From contig OX639992.1 of assembly GCA_951828515.1 (NCBI GenBank), forward strand, positions 4,442,217 through 4,506,216: a DNA stretch of 64,000 nucleotides. Reading direction: 5' to 3'. A program made the position numbers and the translations under genes. Each line of letters begins with the position of its first letter. The stretch's first letter is position 1. Below are positions 52,031 to 61,107 of this stretch, piece after piece. The notes below the pieces were generated by a model. It was not told the DNA's origin. It was given only the letters and a program-made list of their open reading frames with translations, and did not search any database. The stretch is from an uncultured Poribacteria bacterium. Lineage in GTDB: Bacteria > Poribacteria > WGA-4E > WGA-3G.

Positions 52031-53251
52031 CTATCTCTCATAAATAGGCAAGAGACGATAGTTCAACGCCAAAGCGAGGATAGCCATACCGGTGCCATAG
52101 GCTCTGCCGTGGGAACTTGAGAAACTGCCGTCTTCTGCCTGCGTCTCCTGGAGCCATTCAATGGTTCTTTGATTCCAAGCCTTCCACGCCTCAAAGTCAC
52201 TTTGGAACAGTGCCTGCGCCATATAGTAAAGATTATAGAACAGATGTCCAGTACCGCGGTGGTCAATCCGACGCTTGATGAACTCGGAAGCTGCTTTGTA
52301 TTCAGGCGTATCTTTTCTTTTCGCAATCGCGTAAATCAGGACTCCTATTGCTGACCGAGTGAGTCCTCCACCATGACTGCTCGTCATCTGATACGTTACA
52401 CTCCCGTCTTGCATCGTGTGTGTCTGGAAAAAACTCACCGCCTTGTCAACGGCTTCGTTGGGAATCTCGATGCCAGCGTTCCGAGCACCGAGTATACCCA
52501 TCAGCACAGTTCCAGCCACAGTTGTGTCCGCATCTTGAGAATCTGGTGAGTAACGCCAAGCACCCCATGGGTTCTTCTGTTGTGAAGTCAACGAGGAGCG
52601 CACTGCGAGTTCTAACGCCTCGCTGAGGGTGCGTCGCCGTTCAGGCGGAATGTTGCTCCCTTCCCAGAGCAGTCGTTCACTTACCGCGCCATACGCCTCA
52701 GACAGTGCCAACAACGCGAAACCGTGTTGGTACATAGATCCATGTCCACTCCACGTTCCTCCGATATACCCCGTTCTCGCATCCTGATTGGAGATGATAT
52801 TGCGTAGTGCCTTACGGATATTCGTGGCATAAGGACCAAAGTCAGGATCTTCACCGCTCGCCATCAATGCCATAACACAAATCCCTGTTACACCGGGTCC
52901 GCTCCCTGCTCCTGACCATCCACCGTCCTCCATTTGCGAGTTAGCAAGATAGCGTAAACCACGATCATTGATGATACGAACCGCCGCAGGGACACCTGTG
53001 CCGTAGCGGAGGGCAACATCCTGCGCATCCGCCGACTCAGTTGAAAATATGGCCAGCACTACCACAAGGAAATAAAAAAAAAGTTCGCAAGTTAGTAGGA
53101 GGGAGGGAAACGCCCAAGCAAAAACACCCCGATTCCCGACTTTTCCTGTAGGAGAGCGGAAAACGCCCAAGCAAAAACACTCCGATTCCCGACGAAAGTT
53201 GTTGGCAACTTTACGGAATTTAGCACACTTTACAGATTTTGAAACTTTCAT
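52031..53251 (-). CDS. prenyltransferase/squalene-oxidase-repeat-like exported protein
   Basis: From ATG 53251 the product is 406 residues. That ATG has an SD (GGAGGAG) which lies in the end of the upstream gene, and only 5 bp separate the two, so translation is coupled. Toroid repeats are clear: YLANSQMEDGGWSG, GVTGICVMALMASGED, GSMYQHGFALLALSEAYG and AGTVLMGILGARNAG. The hydrophobic export segment (LFFYFLVVVLAIFSTESADA) begins near residue 53. The basic start MKVSKSVKCAKFRK is split from it by two copies of a dispersed repeat (residues about 20-49). The role in the VWA operon is unknown. Confidence 0.8.
   Translation of the reverse strand: MKVSKSVKCAKFRKVANNFRRESECFCLGVFRSPTGKVGNRGVFAWAFPSLLLTCELFFYFLVVVLAIFSTESADAQDVALRYGTGVPAAVRIINDRGLRYLANSQMEDGGWSGAGSGPGVTGICVMALMASGEDPDFGPYATNIRKALRNIISNQDARTGYIGGTWSGHGSMYQHGFALLALSEAYGAVSERLLWEGSNIPPERRRTLSEALELAVRSSLTSQQKNPWGAWRYSPDSQDADTTVAGTVLMGILGARNAGIEIPNEAVDKAVSFFQTHTMQDGSVTYQMTSSHGGGLTRSAIGVLIYAIAKRKDTPEYKAASEFIKRRIDHRGTGHLFYNLYYMAQALFQSDFEAWKAWNQRTIEWLQETQAEDGSFSSSHGRAYGTGMAILALALNYRLLPIYER
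53106..53193. repeat. two copies of a GCTTGGGCGTTT-type dispersed motif inside a coding sequence
   Basis: Copies at 53106-53140 and 53158-53193 share CGCCCAAGCAAAAACAC followed by CCGATTCCCGAC, separated by a TCCTGTAGGAGAG phrase. On the coding strand they read GTGTTTTTGCTTGGGCGTTT. Intergenic relatives lie near 12815, 19530 and 63287. Confidence 0.85.
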
Positions 53252-53256
53252 TATCA

Positions 53257-55050
53257 CTATCTCCTCCACACCATCGGACCGAATACACGTTCAAATTCTC
53301 TCCGCTGCCAAAGGGTCAGGACTTCAAAATCTACCGTCTGTGGGAAAAGCTGGAAAAACATCAATTCTGCCGACTTTTCCTCGATAAACCGGGCGGGTAG
53401 CAACTGCGACGCTGCTGTTTCCAACTGCTCCCGTTGCATGTCATCTAAAAGCAGTTGCATATCCATGCACGCCACGACTATATCACGCAACGCCTGTTGA
53501 TGCAAAGTTACCCTCTCAGCTTGGTGCTCGCTATACCGTGCAAACGCCTCTTCAGAAAGCACGTCTTTGATAGCCTGTTGATACAGAGGATAACTTGTAA
53601 TGTCAATGTTTGACCCTCCATTTCTGGATAATGCATCCATCGCATTTTTCAGAGTGAAGTTAAGCATCGCAGTAGCCTCTTCATGAGTCATTTTGCCATC
53701 TTCGACTTTCTTCATGAGATCCGCTTCGATTTCCTCGGATATCGCTTCGCGAGTTTCATCTTGGGCTTCAAAGTACTGTTGCACTACACCCTTGGCGACG
53801 AGTGCCAAGCGTCGAGTCGCGCGTTCATCGAGAACACCTAACAACTCGGTATGTGCCACCAACTTGGCTTCGGCGAGCGCCACCATCTGTTCTTCAGATT
53901 CCGCTATATTCGCGTTAAGTTCAATCCAAGGTTGATTTTCTTGTCGATCAATCATTATCTCGTCGATCACTACTTCAAATTCTTTCTCTATCCCAACATG
54001 CTCGTCTGGTTCCTCGAGGATAACCGCAAGTTTTTTACCCTCGCCGATATTCTTGATCTTGGCTTGGGGGACGATGACAACGACCCCTTCTCTGTTTGCA
54101 TTTGCGTTAACCAACCCCAGCCAAACTTCGGATTGTGCCTCGCTCAATAGGCCATCCAGTGAAACTTTCAACCTGTAGTGCATCAGCTGTGCCGCCTGTT
54201 GTGGCTTGAGCCGCAATGCGTTCATTGAGCTCGGAAAAAGATCGTTCTCTGTGGCATCAAGTAGCAACTGCACAACCTTTTCGCGTTGCTCTGTTTTTAA
54301 ACTGAGTTCCTTATCAAATGTGGCGGTGATCCAATGAACGACTGCCTGTTGATCTTTCTGTTGCCGTGCCTCTGTAAATTCCAAATAATCCTTAAACTGC
54401 GCCTCGCTCAAGTGTTTAGCGAACGCCACTTGGCAAACCGGATGCGATAATAGCACTTCAAGCAACGATATGTTTCCTTCTTCCACTGGCTTTGCAAAGA
54501 TACTCAGATCACCACCCGGTTCCGATGCCCCCTCAATTGAATCGAGAAATGACCGATGAAGTGCTTCGACAATTGCCTCATCCAGATCATAACGCTTGCC
54601 AACACCTTCGGCGACACGTTGGAGGAGGGACACAATTCGTTGTTTGATGGTGATGTTCATTCTTTTATCCCGTTGCACTTCAAAGAACGGTTGAACATCG
54701 CCCTTTCGAGCCATCTTGAGTGGTATAAAGTGGTCACCACCATTAACAATGGTAACAGGTTTCCCATCCCGTCTATCATATCCATCTTTAGATATGCTAA
54801 TCGAGTAGCGTCCAGCAGGCAGTCCAGCGTGCTTGTAATTCCCCTCTGCATCTGTCTCAGTTATAAATTCTTTTCCACTATCTTGGGCAACAATCTTGAT
54901 CTCAACGCCTTCAATCGGGTTCTGTGCTGGCGTTAGGTCGGTAATCTGCCCCCGGACGGTCCCACCGCTCAGAGGGTCTTCGGCAAAAACAACACCCAGT
55001 GATACACCGATACAAGCAAGCACTATTAACACATATCGTAAATGATTCAT
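53257..55050 (-). CDS. exported protein with carboxypeptidase-regulatory-like domain
   Basis: The 597-residue protein has a signal peptide (YVLIVLACIGVSLGVVFA). A CarboxypepD_reg beta-sandwich follows: GGTVRGQITDLTPAQNPIEG, ITETDAEGNYKHAGLPAGRY, SISISKDGYDRRDGKPVTI. The remaining 470 residues are mainly helical with many charged residues and resemble no family I know. A GVVVIVPQAKI segment sits near the middle. SD GAGGAGA precedes the ATG. It overlaps functionally with the next gene by carrying its SD. It is probably periplasmic. Confidence 0.78.
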   Translation of the reverse strand: MNHLRYVLIVLACIGVSLGVVFAEDPLSGGTVRGQITDLTPAQNPIEGVEIKIVAQDSGKEFITETDAEGNYKHAGLPAGRYSISISKDGYDRRDGKPVTIVNGGDHFIPLKMARKGDVQPFFEVQRDKRMNITIKQRIVSLLQRVAEGVGKRYDLDEAIVEALHRSFLDSIEGASEPGGDLSIFAKPVEEGNISLLEVLLSHPVCQVAFAKHLSEAQFKDYLEFTEARQQKDQQAVVHWITATFDKELSLKTEQREKVVQLLLDATENDLFPSSMNALRLKPQQAAQLMHYRLKVSLDGLLSEAQSEVWLGLVNANANREGVVVIVPQAKIKNIGEGKKLAVILEEPDEHVGIEKEFEVVIDEIMIDRQENQPWIELNANIAESEEQMVALAEAKLVAHTELLGVLDERATRRLALVAKGVVQQYFEAQDETREAISEEIEADLMKKVEDGKMTHEEATAMLNFTLKNAMDALSRNGGSNIDITSYPLYQQAIKDVLSEEAFARYSEHQAERVTLHQQALRDIVVACMDMQLLLDDMQREQLETAASQLLPARFIEEKSAELMFFQLFPQTVDFEVLTLWQRREFERVFGPMVWRR

Positions 55051-55114
55051 CTGTTCAGTTCTCCTCTAACTTTCTCGGATTGTAGCCAAGCCTGTTTGCC
55101 ATTCCTGACCTTTC

Positions 55115-58100
55115 TTACTGAATTCTCCCTTCTAAAGCATCGAAATAAGCGTCCAAACCTTGGCGAAACTCTTCCGGTAACACGCGCCCCGTTTTCCCAG
55201 TTGCCTGTCTGGGTGAACGATTTTCAATAGAGGCTCTGCCGCTGTCATCACCGATACCGAGGAGCATCAAAGCAGAAGCAGTGGCTGGTGGTGCAGTTGT
55301 TATCATGGGGGCGTTTGGAACCCGTCCGGTTTGGAGTAGAATCTCGATCACCTCTGTTATCGCTGCGATCGCTCTGGGACCGGTATCTGGTTCTGCGAGG
55401 ATGTCTTCGACCTCCTCCATAACCTCCGCTGCTCGTCCTACCTTCGCAAGTTGCCCTTGGATGAAGCGTTCCTGTGCGTTAGGTAGAAGACTAATCTGGG
55501 CTTCCACCTCGCGAGTGTCTTCAGTGAGCGTGATTTGCGTATCGTACAGCGCAATGCTGCGCTCGCGGTATTCGTCAGCAGTGAGTGCTTCCTTCGCTTG
55601 TTCAAGTTCCCGCGTCTCTTCCCGCAATTGGATCTCGCGATTGATGATACGCATCACTTCCACGACGATTTCTGGAGGTAGGTTCGGCAGGTTAACCATG
55701 CCACCCTCTCCTGGAGGTCCCCCTTCAGGCAAGGGATCTACCAACTGCTCTGCCCACCGATCCAACGTATCCGCCCAGAATTCCGCCTCAATCGTTGAGT
55801 CGCCGATAAAATTGTCCTTAATCGCTTCTGCCATGCCCTGCAGCTGATCCGATACAACAGCATCCTGCATCTCCGACAGAACACGCGAGAAACCGTCAGA
55901 GGGTCGCCTATCAGCATAAGCAACCATGTCCTGCAGGAGTGTAGATGCTACCTGAGACTCAGCAATCTCTTTTTCAGCCAAATATGCGCGGTCGGACGTA
56001 TCGTCCACAGCATCAGTCACAAGTCCAAAACCGTCCAGATTGTTCAGGTCCACCGCGATGTCAATCTGACGTCGCGATGCCGCTTTCAAACGTTTCACGA
56101 ATGTACTGTTTTCAAAGCCTGTGAGCAATTTGCTCATTTGTTCTGCCAACTTCGCAAATTCGTCGAGTAATTCCTGCTGTTCTTTAACCGCTTCCAAGAC
56201 GAGTTCCGCTGTTTGCGGAGCCGAAGGTTCTTCCTCCTCATCGTTTTTTCTACCGCTCCCTTTGAGGCTCGTCGTTGGGATTCCCAGACCACCGACGATT
56301 TGCGGTGCCTGTCCTGCCGCGTCTTCCTCCTCATTGAAACCGGATTCCACATCAAGGACACGCGGCGTGGGATTGGCGGGTATATAACCGGGCTTGCCCT
56401 CAGGTTGTTTGCTTCGATCTACGTTGACTCCGGCACCAGAGGTATTCGGGTCTTCAGGAATCTCGTCTAAACCTTCAGGAGGTGTCTTGCTCTCAGGTCC
56501 ATATTTCTCCACAGAGTGGCTATCAGTCGTCAGCAGTTGGCTGTCGGGAGCTCCCTTTCGGTTTTCTTGCTGATTGCTGATTGCTGATTGCTGATTGCTA
56601 ATAGGCTGACCGCTACTCAGTCCTGGTGCCTCAGCCGCCCGCGCAAGTAAGTCAGCGACAGAAGGCATTCTCTGTCCGGTGATCTCCTCTAACTTCTTGA
56701 GTATCTCTGCCCACGACTCCAGCTGATTGGGATCAAATTCCTCGTTTTTTGTTGCTTCTTGCACCAACTCAGTGCCAAGTTGGATGAGACTGTCAAGCCT
56801 CGCCGCATTAGCACGCTCCGCCGCCGCCTGATTTTGCAGTTTCCTGCGCTGCGCTGGATCGTCAAGTGCTTCGGGGGACAGGTTACGCAGTTCGCGATTG
56901 GTTTCGTGCAACTGCAATTCTTTGTCGTGTACCTCCTGTGCGGCACCCATCCAGAGTTCCATCTGTCCGACCAACCATTTAAAATGTTCCGCTGGGGTCA
57001 GCACATGTATGACGAGATCGGGTGAACGGACGCGCTCGCGCCCCGGAAGATAATCCTCAACGAAGGCACGCAGGCGTAGACTCTGCGGGCGCGCATCTTC
57101 GCGCACGGCTGAAAATGTAGCCGCAACCGTCATAACATCTGTAGTTGGTGTGCCGGATGATACCGTTTTCTCACCACTCGTAGGTTCGGGATTGTGAGTC
57201 GGATTACCAATGCCTTCCCATTCCAGACCCACTCGCTTCACCCCAAAGTCGTCCGCCGCCTGAATCTCAAAGGTAAGAACCTCACTCGAAAGGACAACAC
57301 GATTGTTCTTTAGTTTGCTGAAGTTAACCGTCGGGGATTCATCTTCTCGCACCTCTAACCGTATCACTTGCGGTTCACGTGCAGCGAGACCAAAGCGATC
57401 ACGCCACGCTAACTGGAGTTCAGTCTGCTTCTCCACGTTGATGGGTTCGGTCGTCACACGCTCACCATCAATACGTTGCGGACGATTGTTCAAAGTCGCT
57501 TCTGCGAGTTCCCGTGTGGCTGTGGCTTCTAAGACTGCGGTACTCCCCTTTAACAAACTGAGTATCCCCCCGCGGACGTCCTCCACCAGTGGCGCGCTGC
57601 GTTGCAAATAGGCTGGCAATTCGACCTTAGCAATAAGCTGCGTCAGCGCGGGGCGCAATTTGGGTTCGATTGGAATAGAGCGTCTGGCATCTCCGACCCG
57701 AAGTTTGAGCTGTCCATCCCGTGTTTGAGGTGGTAATTGAAATCGGAATGTTGCTTCGTCTCGCGTCGCAACCACCGGGACTTGGTTTCCGTAACGCGCG
57801 TCTCCCGACTCAGGTTTCCACGGTGAATTGTCCTTTAGCTGTGCTTCTACATCAAAAGGTTCGGCGTACGGGACCACACGCAATCCTGGTTTACCCTCCA
57901 ATTGAGCAAAGGTGTAACGCTCCACGTCACGCCACGGGGTTAGCCACCGAGCGAAGGTATTCCAACTCGTTGCGGGTATTACAACGGCTCCGATCGCCAC
58001 CATCACCAATGGGAAGGCTGCCGCCAATGCCCAGCGACGGTGCCGTGGATTCGGAACCGCATCCGCTAAATTATGTCTTGCGACCTCAGCATCAACTTGA

Positions 58101-58522
58101 CGCATGGCGGCCTCAACCAGTGTAGGACTTGACAATTGATCCTCTCTGTTACGTGCTAACTCCACAATGCCGAGCACGTGATCCCCAAAACGCGGAAACT
58201 TTTGTTGCAACAACCGAGCGACACCATCCAATTGCCGATGCTTCCAAACCCAATTGTAGTACTTCATAGGTAAGAGAAAAACCATTCCTACCATACCAAT
58301 TACTAAAATGAGTACTCGCAAGAGCGTAGGTGTGTCAAAGACACGGTCTAAGCAAAACACGATGATATATGAGACAAGGATACCAAAGATTGCCGCCAGC
58401 ACACCCTCAGCGAGTTTGATCGCCCATACCCGTTTTTTATACTGTTCGAGTGCCGCTTTCATACGCGGCGGTAGGTTACCTGCGCCGCGTTGTGATTGTC
58501 CTTTTGTTTGCATCTGGTTCAT
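55115..58522 (-). CDS. large membrane protein of the DUF4175-like type
   Basis: The 1135-residue protein has two N-terminal membrane segments (AEGVLAAIFGILVSYIIVFC and VLILVIGMVGMVFLLPM) and a third near residue 165. A beta-rich periplasmic region follows (LPAYLQRSAPLVEDVRGG, FEIQAADDFGVKRVGLEWEG), then a long charged, coiled-coil-prone region. This matches the large DUF4175-like protein that accompanies DUF58-VWA clusters in Planctomycetes. Residues about 639-670 are an in-frame CTGAC-type repeat insertion. I choose ATG 58522 with AAAGGA 8 nt upstream, over TTG 58525. Confidence 0.8.
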   Translation of the reverse strand: MNQMQTKGQSQRGAGNLPPRMKAALEQYKKRVWAIKLAEGVLAAIFGILVSYIIVFCLDRVFDTPTLLRVLILVIGMVGMVFLLPMKYYNWVWKHRQLDGVARLLQQKFPRFGDHVLGIVELARNREDQLSSPTLVEAAMRQVDAEVARHNLADAVPNPRHRRWALAAAFPLVMVAIGAVVIPATSWNTFARWLTPWRDVERYTFAQLEGKPGLRVVPYAEPFDVEAQLKDNSPWKPESGDARYGNQVPVVATRDEATFRFQLPPQTRDGQLKLRVGDARRSIPIEPKLRPALTQLIAKVELPAYLQRSAPLVEDVRGGILSLLKGSTAVLEATATRELAEATLNNRPQRIDGERVTTEPINVEKQTELQLAWRDRFGLAAREPQVIRLEVREDESPTVNFSKLKNNRVVLSSEVLTFEIQAADDFGVKRVGLEWEGIGNPTHNPEPTSGEKTVSSGTPTTDVMTVAATFSAVREDARPQSLRLRAFVEDYLPGRERVRSPDLVIHVLTPAEHFKWLVGQMELWMGAAQEVHDKELQLHETNRELRNLSPEALDDPAQRRKLQNQAAAERANAARLDSLIQLGTELVQEATKNEEFDPNQLESWAEILKKLEEITGQRMPSVADLLARAAEAPGLSSGQPISNQQSAISNQQENRKGAPDSQLLTTDSHSVEKYGPESKTPPEGLDEIPEDPNTSGAGVNVDRSKQPEGKPGYIPANPTPRVLDVESGFNEEEDAAGQAPQIVGGLGIPTTSLKGSGRKNDEEEEPSAPQTAELVLEAVKEQQELLDEFAKLAEQMSKLLTGFENSTFVKRLKAASRRQIDIAVDLNNLDGFGLVTDAVDDTSDRAYLAEKEIAESQVASTLLQDMVAYADRRPSDGFSRVLSEMQDAVVSDQLQGMAEAIKDNFIGDSTIEAEFWADTLDRWAEQLVDPLPEGGPPGEGGMVNLPNLPPEIVVEVMRIINREIQLREETRELEQAKEALTADEYRERSIALYDTQITLTEDTREVEAQISLLPNAQERFIQGQLAKVGRAAEVMEEVEDILAEPDTGPRAIAAITEVIEILLQTGRVPNAPMITTAPPATASALMLLGIGDDSGRASIENRSPRQATGKTGRVLPEEFRQGLDAYFDALEGRIQ
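56516..56612. repeat. CTGAC/CTGAT-type repeat inside the DUF4175-like gene
   Basis: A run including four GCTGATT units encodes SNQQSAISNQQ and DSQLLTTDSHS in the protein. It lies in a low-complexity linker before the PE-rich region. Confidence 0.8.
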
Positions 58523-58537
58523 CAAATATATCCTTTA

Positions 58538-58668
58538 ATGGCTGTCGGCTGTCGGGGCTGTTTTTTCTTGCGAAAAAACCTTTCAGCGATCGGTAAAGAG
58601 GTTTTCGTTTAAGAACACCCTCTTGCTGACCGCTGACCGCTGATTGCTGACGGCTAATTTGCTGACTG
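58538..58668. repeat. composite intergenic repeat, copy 1 (upstream of the DUF4175-like gene)
   Basis: The repeat contains GGCTGTCGGCTGTCGGGGC, the hairpin GTTTTTTC-TTGC-GAAAAAAC, then GATCGGTAAAGAGG and a run of GCTGACCGCTGAC units. On the minus strand its end AATTAAAGGA-type phrase provides the SD of the gene at 58522. Copies 2 and 3 lie at about 60940-61107 and 63224-63432. Confidence 0.8.
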
Positions 58669-60927
58669 CTATACAGCTCCCGTCATTTTCCTCGCAATCC
58701 AAAACAATCCAAGAAGTAAAATGAGAAGTCCTGCCCAAAGTGGATGTGCCCATATCCGTGTGCGATGCACAGTCGGCTCAGGCTCCGGTAAGGCAGCGAG
58801 ATAATCCAACAGACTTCGCACCTCAGAAACCGGGACTAACTTACCATCTGTAATTTTGGCGATTTCCTCTAATACCTCAAAACGCGCCAAACGCCCCTGT
58901 TGCTCGCGATTTAAACCCTGGACGGACAGATCGGTCTGTACCGAAGCCCCAGTTTCAGTGCTATTGGCAACGAGACGATAGGTGCCAAATTCTTTCGGCA
59001 CAAACGAACCCGTGAATAACCCGATCGCATCTCTTTCACCCGGTTGCAACCGAATTGTTTGTGTTTTACCCGACGGCGAAATCGCCTGCACAACAACCGA
59101 GCCTTTATCCAACGGAGCACCCAATGGATCGTTCACGTTAGCATTTAGCATCACGGTATCATCGACATGTGGGCGATCTGGCGAATAAAACAACCGCATC
59201 GATTCGCCTTGTGCCATCTGCCGACGATACGCCATCCACCGAGCGACTTGGCTCCAGAAGCGGTAGTGATACTTATCCTCAACACCTTGTCGCCAACGCC
59301 ATGCACTATCCGTTCCCATAAACAACACTTTACCCGCACCGTACGTTTTGGTCACAAGAAGCGGTACACGTCCTGAAGTTGTCGCAACCTCGTTATGCAC
59401 TGCTAAAGTCTCTGTACCCGCTTTGGCGCGTTTGATACCAGCATACCAGTAGAAACCCGGCAACGTGCGCCACACTTGGCGGTTAATTTCCGTAGTCTCG
59501 CCGAGGCGAGTTAATAAACTTCGTTGTCCCAACTGTGTAAGCGCGAAATATCCTTGTGTGCCCGAACCAACACCATACGGGAGTGCCGCGTCCAAAACCA
59601 CCGGATAGAGATCCGCAAGCGGACCCGACATCAACGACGCATGCATCCCCGTCCGTCCCGGCATAAAGATGAGTCCAGAAGCCTGAGCACTGACGAGTTG
59701 CCGTAAGTCCTGTGCCTGCGCTATTGTTAACTGTTTCTCTTTGATACCGACATCACCAAGGAACACCACATCATAGTGGCTCAGTTCGTTCGTCGTCGGA
59801 AAACTTTTGATATAACTACGTCCGCCGCCGACCTTGGACAATTTGGGGTGAAAAAGCAGGCATGTCAATTCAACGCCAGGGTCCCGTTCCAACGCGTTAC
59901 GCAAATAACGGTACTCCCATCGTGGGTAGGATTCAACGACAAGGACTTTCAATTGTTCCTTACGCACCGATATCGGCACAGAAATCTCATTGTTTTCCGG
60001 GATTAATTCCTGTGTATCTCGCGGAATACGCATCGTCAGTGTATAATCACCGGTTGCTGGTGGTGTCCAAACCATGTTTTCTTGTGCATGGCTCATAGCG
60101 GGGACACGGATCAGTTTGCTAACGGTTGATTTTTTGTTAATACTGAGCGTAACGTTCACATCCCGGTCCTGCCCCAAAGTGCTGCGAACGACAAACGGGA
60201 TACGAAGTTGCTTATTGACAACCGCATAAGTTGGGGCATCCATACTAACTAATTCAAGATCCGGTAACGGCACTTTACTACCCACTCCAACAGCGAAAAC
60301 AGGTATTCCTCTCATCCGAAACCGTGTAGCCGCCTCGACAGGTGAGTTCCCAATATTCCAATCGCCATCCGACAGTAGCACGACACCGCGAAGGTTTGCG
60401 TGAGTGTCCAAAACCTGCGACAGTCCGGCATTTAAATCTGTTGCCTCTTCCGCTGGATCTAACCGCGAAGAGAACGGTTCAAAGACTACACTGAGATCGT
60501 TGGCATCCGAGGTTTTCCAGACCTCCTCAGATATTAGAGGTTGAATCGTCTCGGCGCGGCTTTTGGGCTTGTTAGAGAGGTTTTGTGCTTGACCCGCAAC
60601 TCGTGCTTTGCTGTCTTGTATCAGAATCGAGTTGCGGGTCAAAATTACATCCCGCGTTTTCATACTGTTAGATCTGTCCCAAAGCACAGCGAGAGTGGAG
60701 TGCCGATCCGGGAGTTGCGTTTTCAACCATTCGGGTTGATTCAGGGTTACAACGACTAAGCAAATCAACACAAAACGCAGTAACTCAAGTACCCCAGTCT
60801 TCTTGCTATAGCCACTGCGCTGCCACGCCAGCCAGCACAATATGCCTGCCACAATGATGACAACCAAGCTCAAACCTAAGAAGGTTCCGCTTGAGAAGAA
60901 TTCAAGATTTCCCTGTTGCTCCTGCAT
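58669..60927 (-). CDS. VWA-domain membrane protein with glutamine-amidotransferase-like fold
   Basis: The 752-residue protein has two N-terminal membrane segments (LSLVVIIVAGILCWLAW; LLRFVLICLVVVTL) and one at the C-terminus. A VWA domain follows, with the metal site DRSNSM (DxSxS) and LRGVVLLSDGDWN. A later segment VLVVESYPRWEYRYLRNAL and VVFLGDVGIKEKQL resembles the amidotransferase-like domain of this planctomycete-type family. A 54-bp palindromic element is inserted at residues about 96-113, just after the MIDAS strand. SD AAAGGAGA comes from the repeat upstream. Members of this cluster are thought to act with MoxR AAA ATPases. Confidence 0.88.
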   Translation of the reverse strand: MQEQQGNLEFFSSGTFLGLSLVVIIVAGILCWLAWQRSGYSKKTGVLELLRFVLICLVVVTLNQPEWLKTQLPDRHSTLAVLWDRSNSMKTRDVILTRNSILIQDSKARVAGQAQNLSNKPKSRAETIQPLISEEVWKTSDANDLSVVFEPFSSRLDPAEEATDLNAGLSQVLDTHANLRGVVLLSDGDWNIGNSPVEAATRFRMRGIPVFAVGVGSKVPLPDLELVSMDAPTYAVVNKQLRIPFVVRSTLGQDRDVNVTLSINKKSTVSKLIRVPAMSHAQENMVWTPPATGDYTLTMRIPRDTQELIPENNEISVPISVRKEQLKVLVVESYPRWEYRYLRNALERDPGVELTCLLFHPKLSKVGGGRSYIKSFPTTNELSHYDVVFLGDVGIKEKQLTIAQAQDLRQLVSAQASGLIFMPGRTGMHASLMSGPLADLYPVVLDAALPYGVGSGTQGYFALTQLGQRSLLTRLGETTEINRQVWRTLPGFYWYAGIKRAKAGTETLAVHNEVATTSGRVPLLVTKTYGAGKVLFMGTDSAWRWRQGVEDKYHYRFWSQVARWMAYRRQMAQGESMRLFYSPDRPHVDDTVMLNANVNDPLGAPLDKGSVVVQAISPSGKTQTIRLQPGERDAIGLFTGSFVPKEFGTYRLVANSTETGASVQTDLSVQGLNREQQGRLARFEVLEEIAKITDGKLVPVSEVRSLLDYLAALPEPEPTVHRTRIWAHPLWAGLLILLLGLFWIARKMTGAV
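60589..60642. repeat. 54-bp palindromic element inside a coding sequence (copy B)
   Basis: Arms 60589-60603 and 60628-60642 are perfect 15-bp complements around a 24-nt loop that matches copy A at 21 of 24 positions. The outer eight arm bases differ from copy A, yet are fully complementary to each other. It encodes RNSILIQDSKARVAGQ in the VWA protein. Confidence 0.93.
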
Positions 60928-60939
60928 TACTATGTCTCC

Positions 60940-61107
60940 TTTAATGGCAGTCGGCAGTCGGGGCGGTTTTTTCTTGCGAAAAAACCTCTCGGGTGTCGGT
61001 AAAGAGGTGTTTTTGATAGGGTGTTTCCCCTCGTTTAAGATTCACTCTCTTTGCTGACGGCTGACGGCTGATTGCTGACTGCCATTCTTGCTGATAGCCG
61101 ACCGCTG
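60940..61107. repeat. composite intergenic repeat, copy 2 (extends into a gene end)
   Basis: Contains GGCAGTCGGCAGTCGGGGC, the hairpin GTTTTTTC-TTGC-GAAAAAAC, CGGTAAAGAGGTG and CTGACGGCTGAC runs. The last part lies inside the 3' end of the BatA-VWA gene and encodes its C-terminal residues (GSQQSAVSRQQRE). Its other end adjoins the SD of the gene at 60927. Confidence 0.82.
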
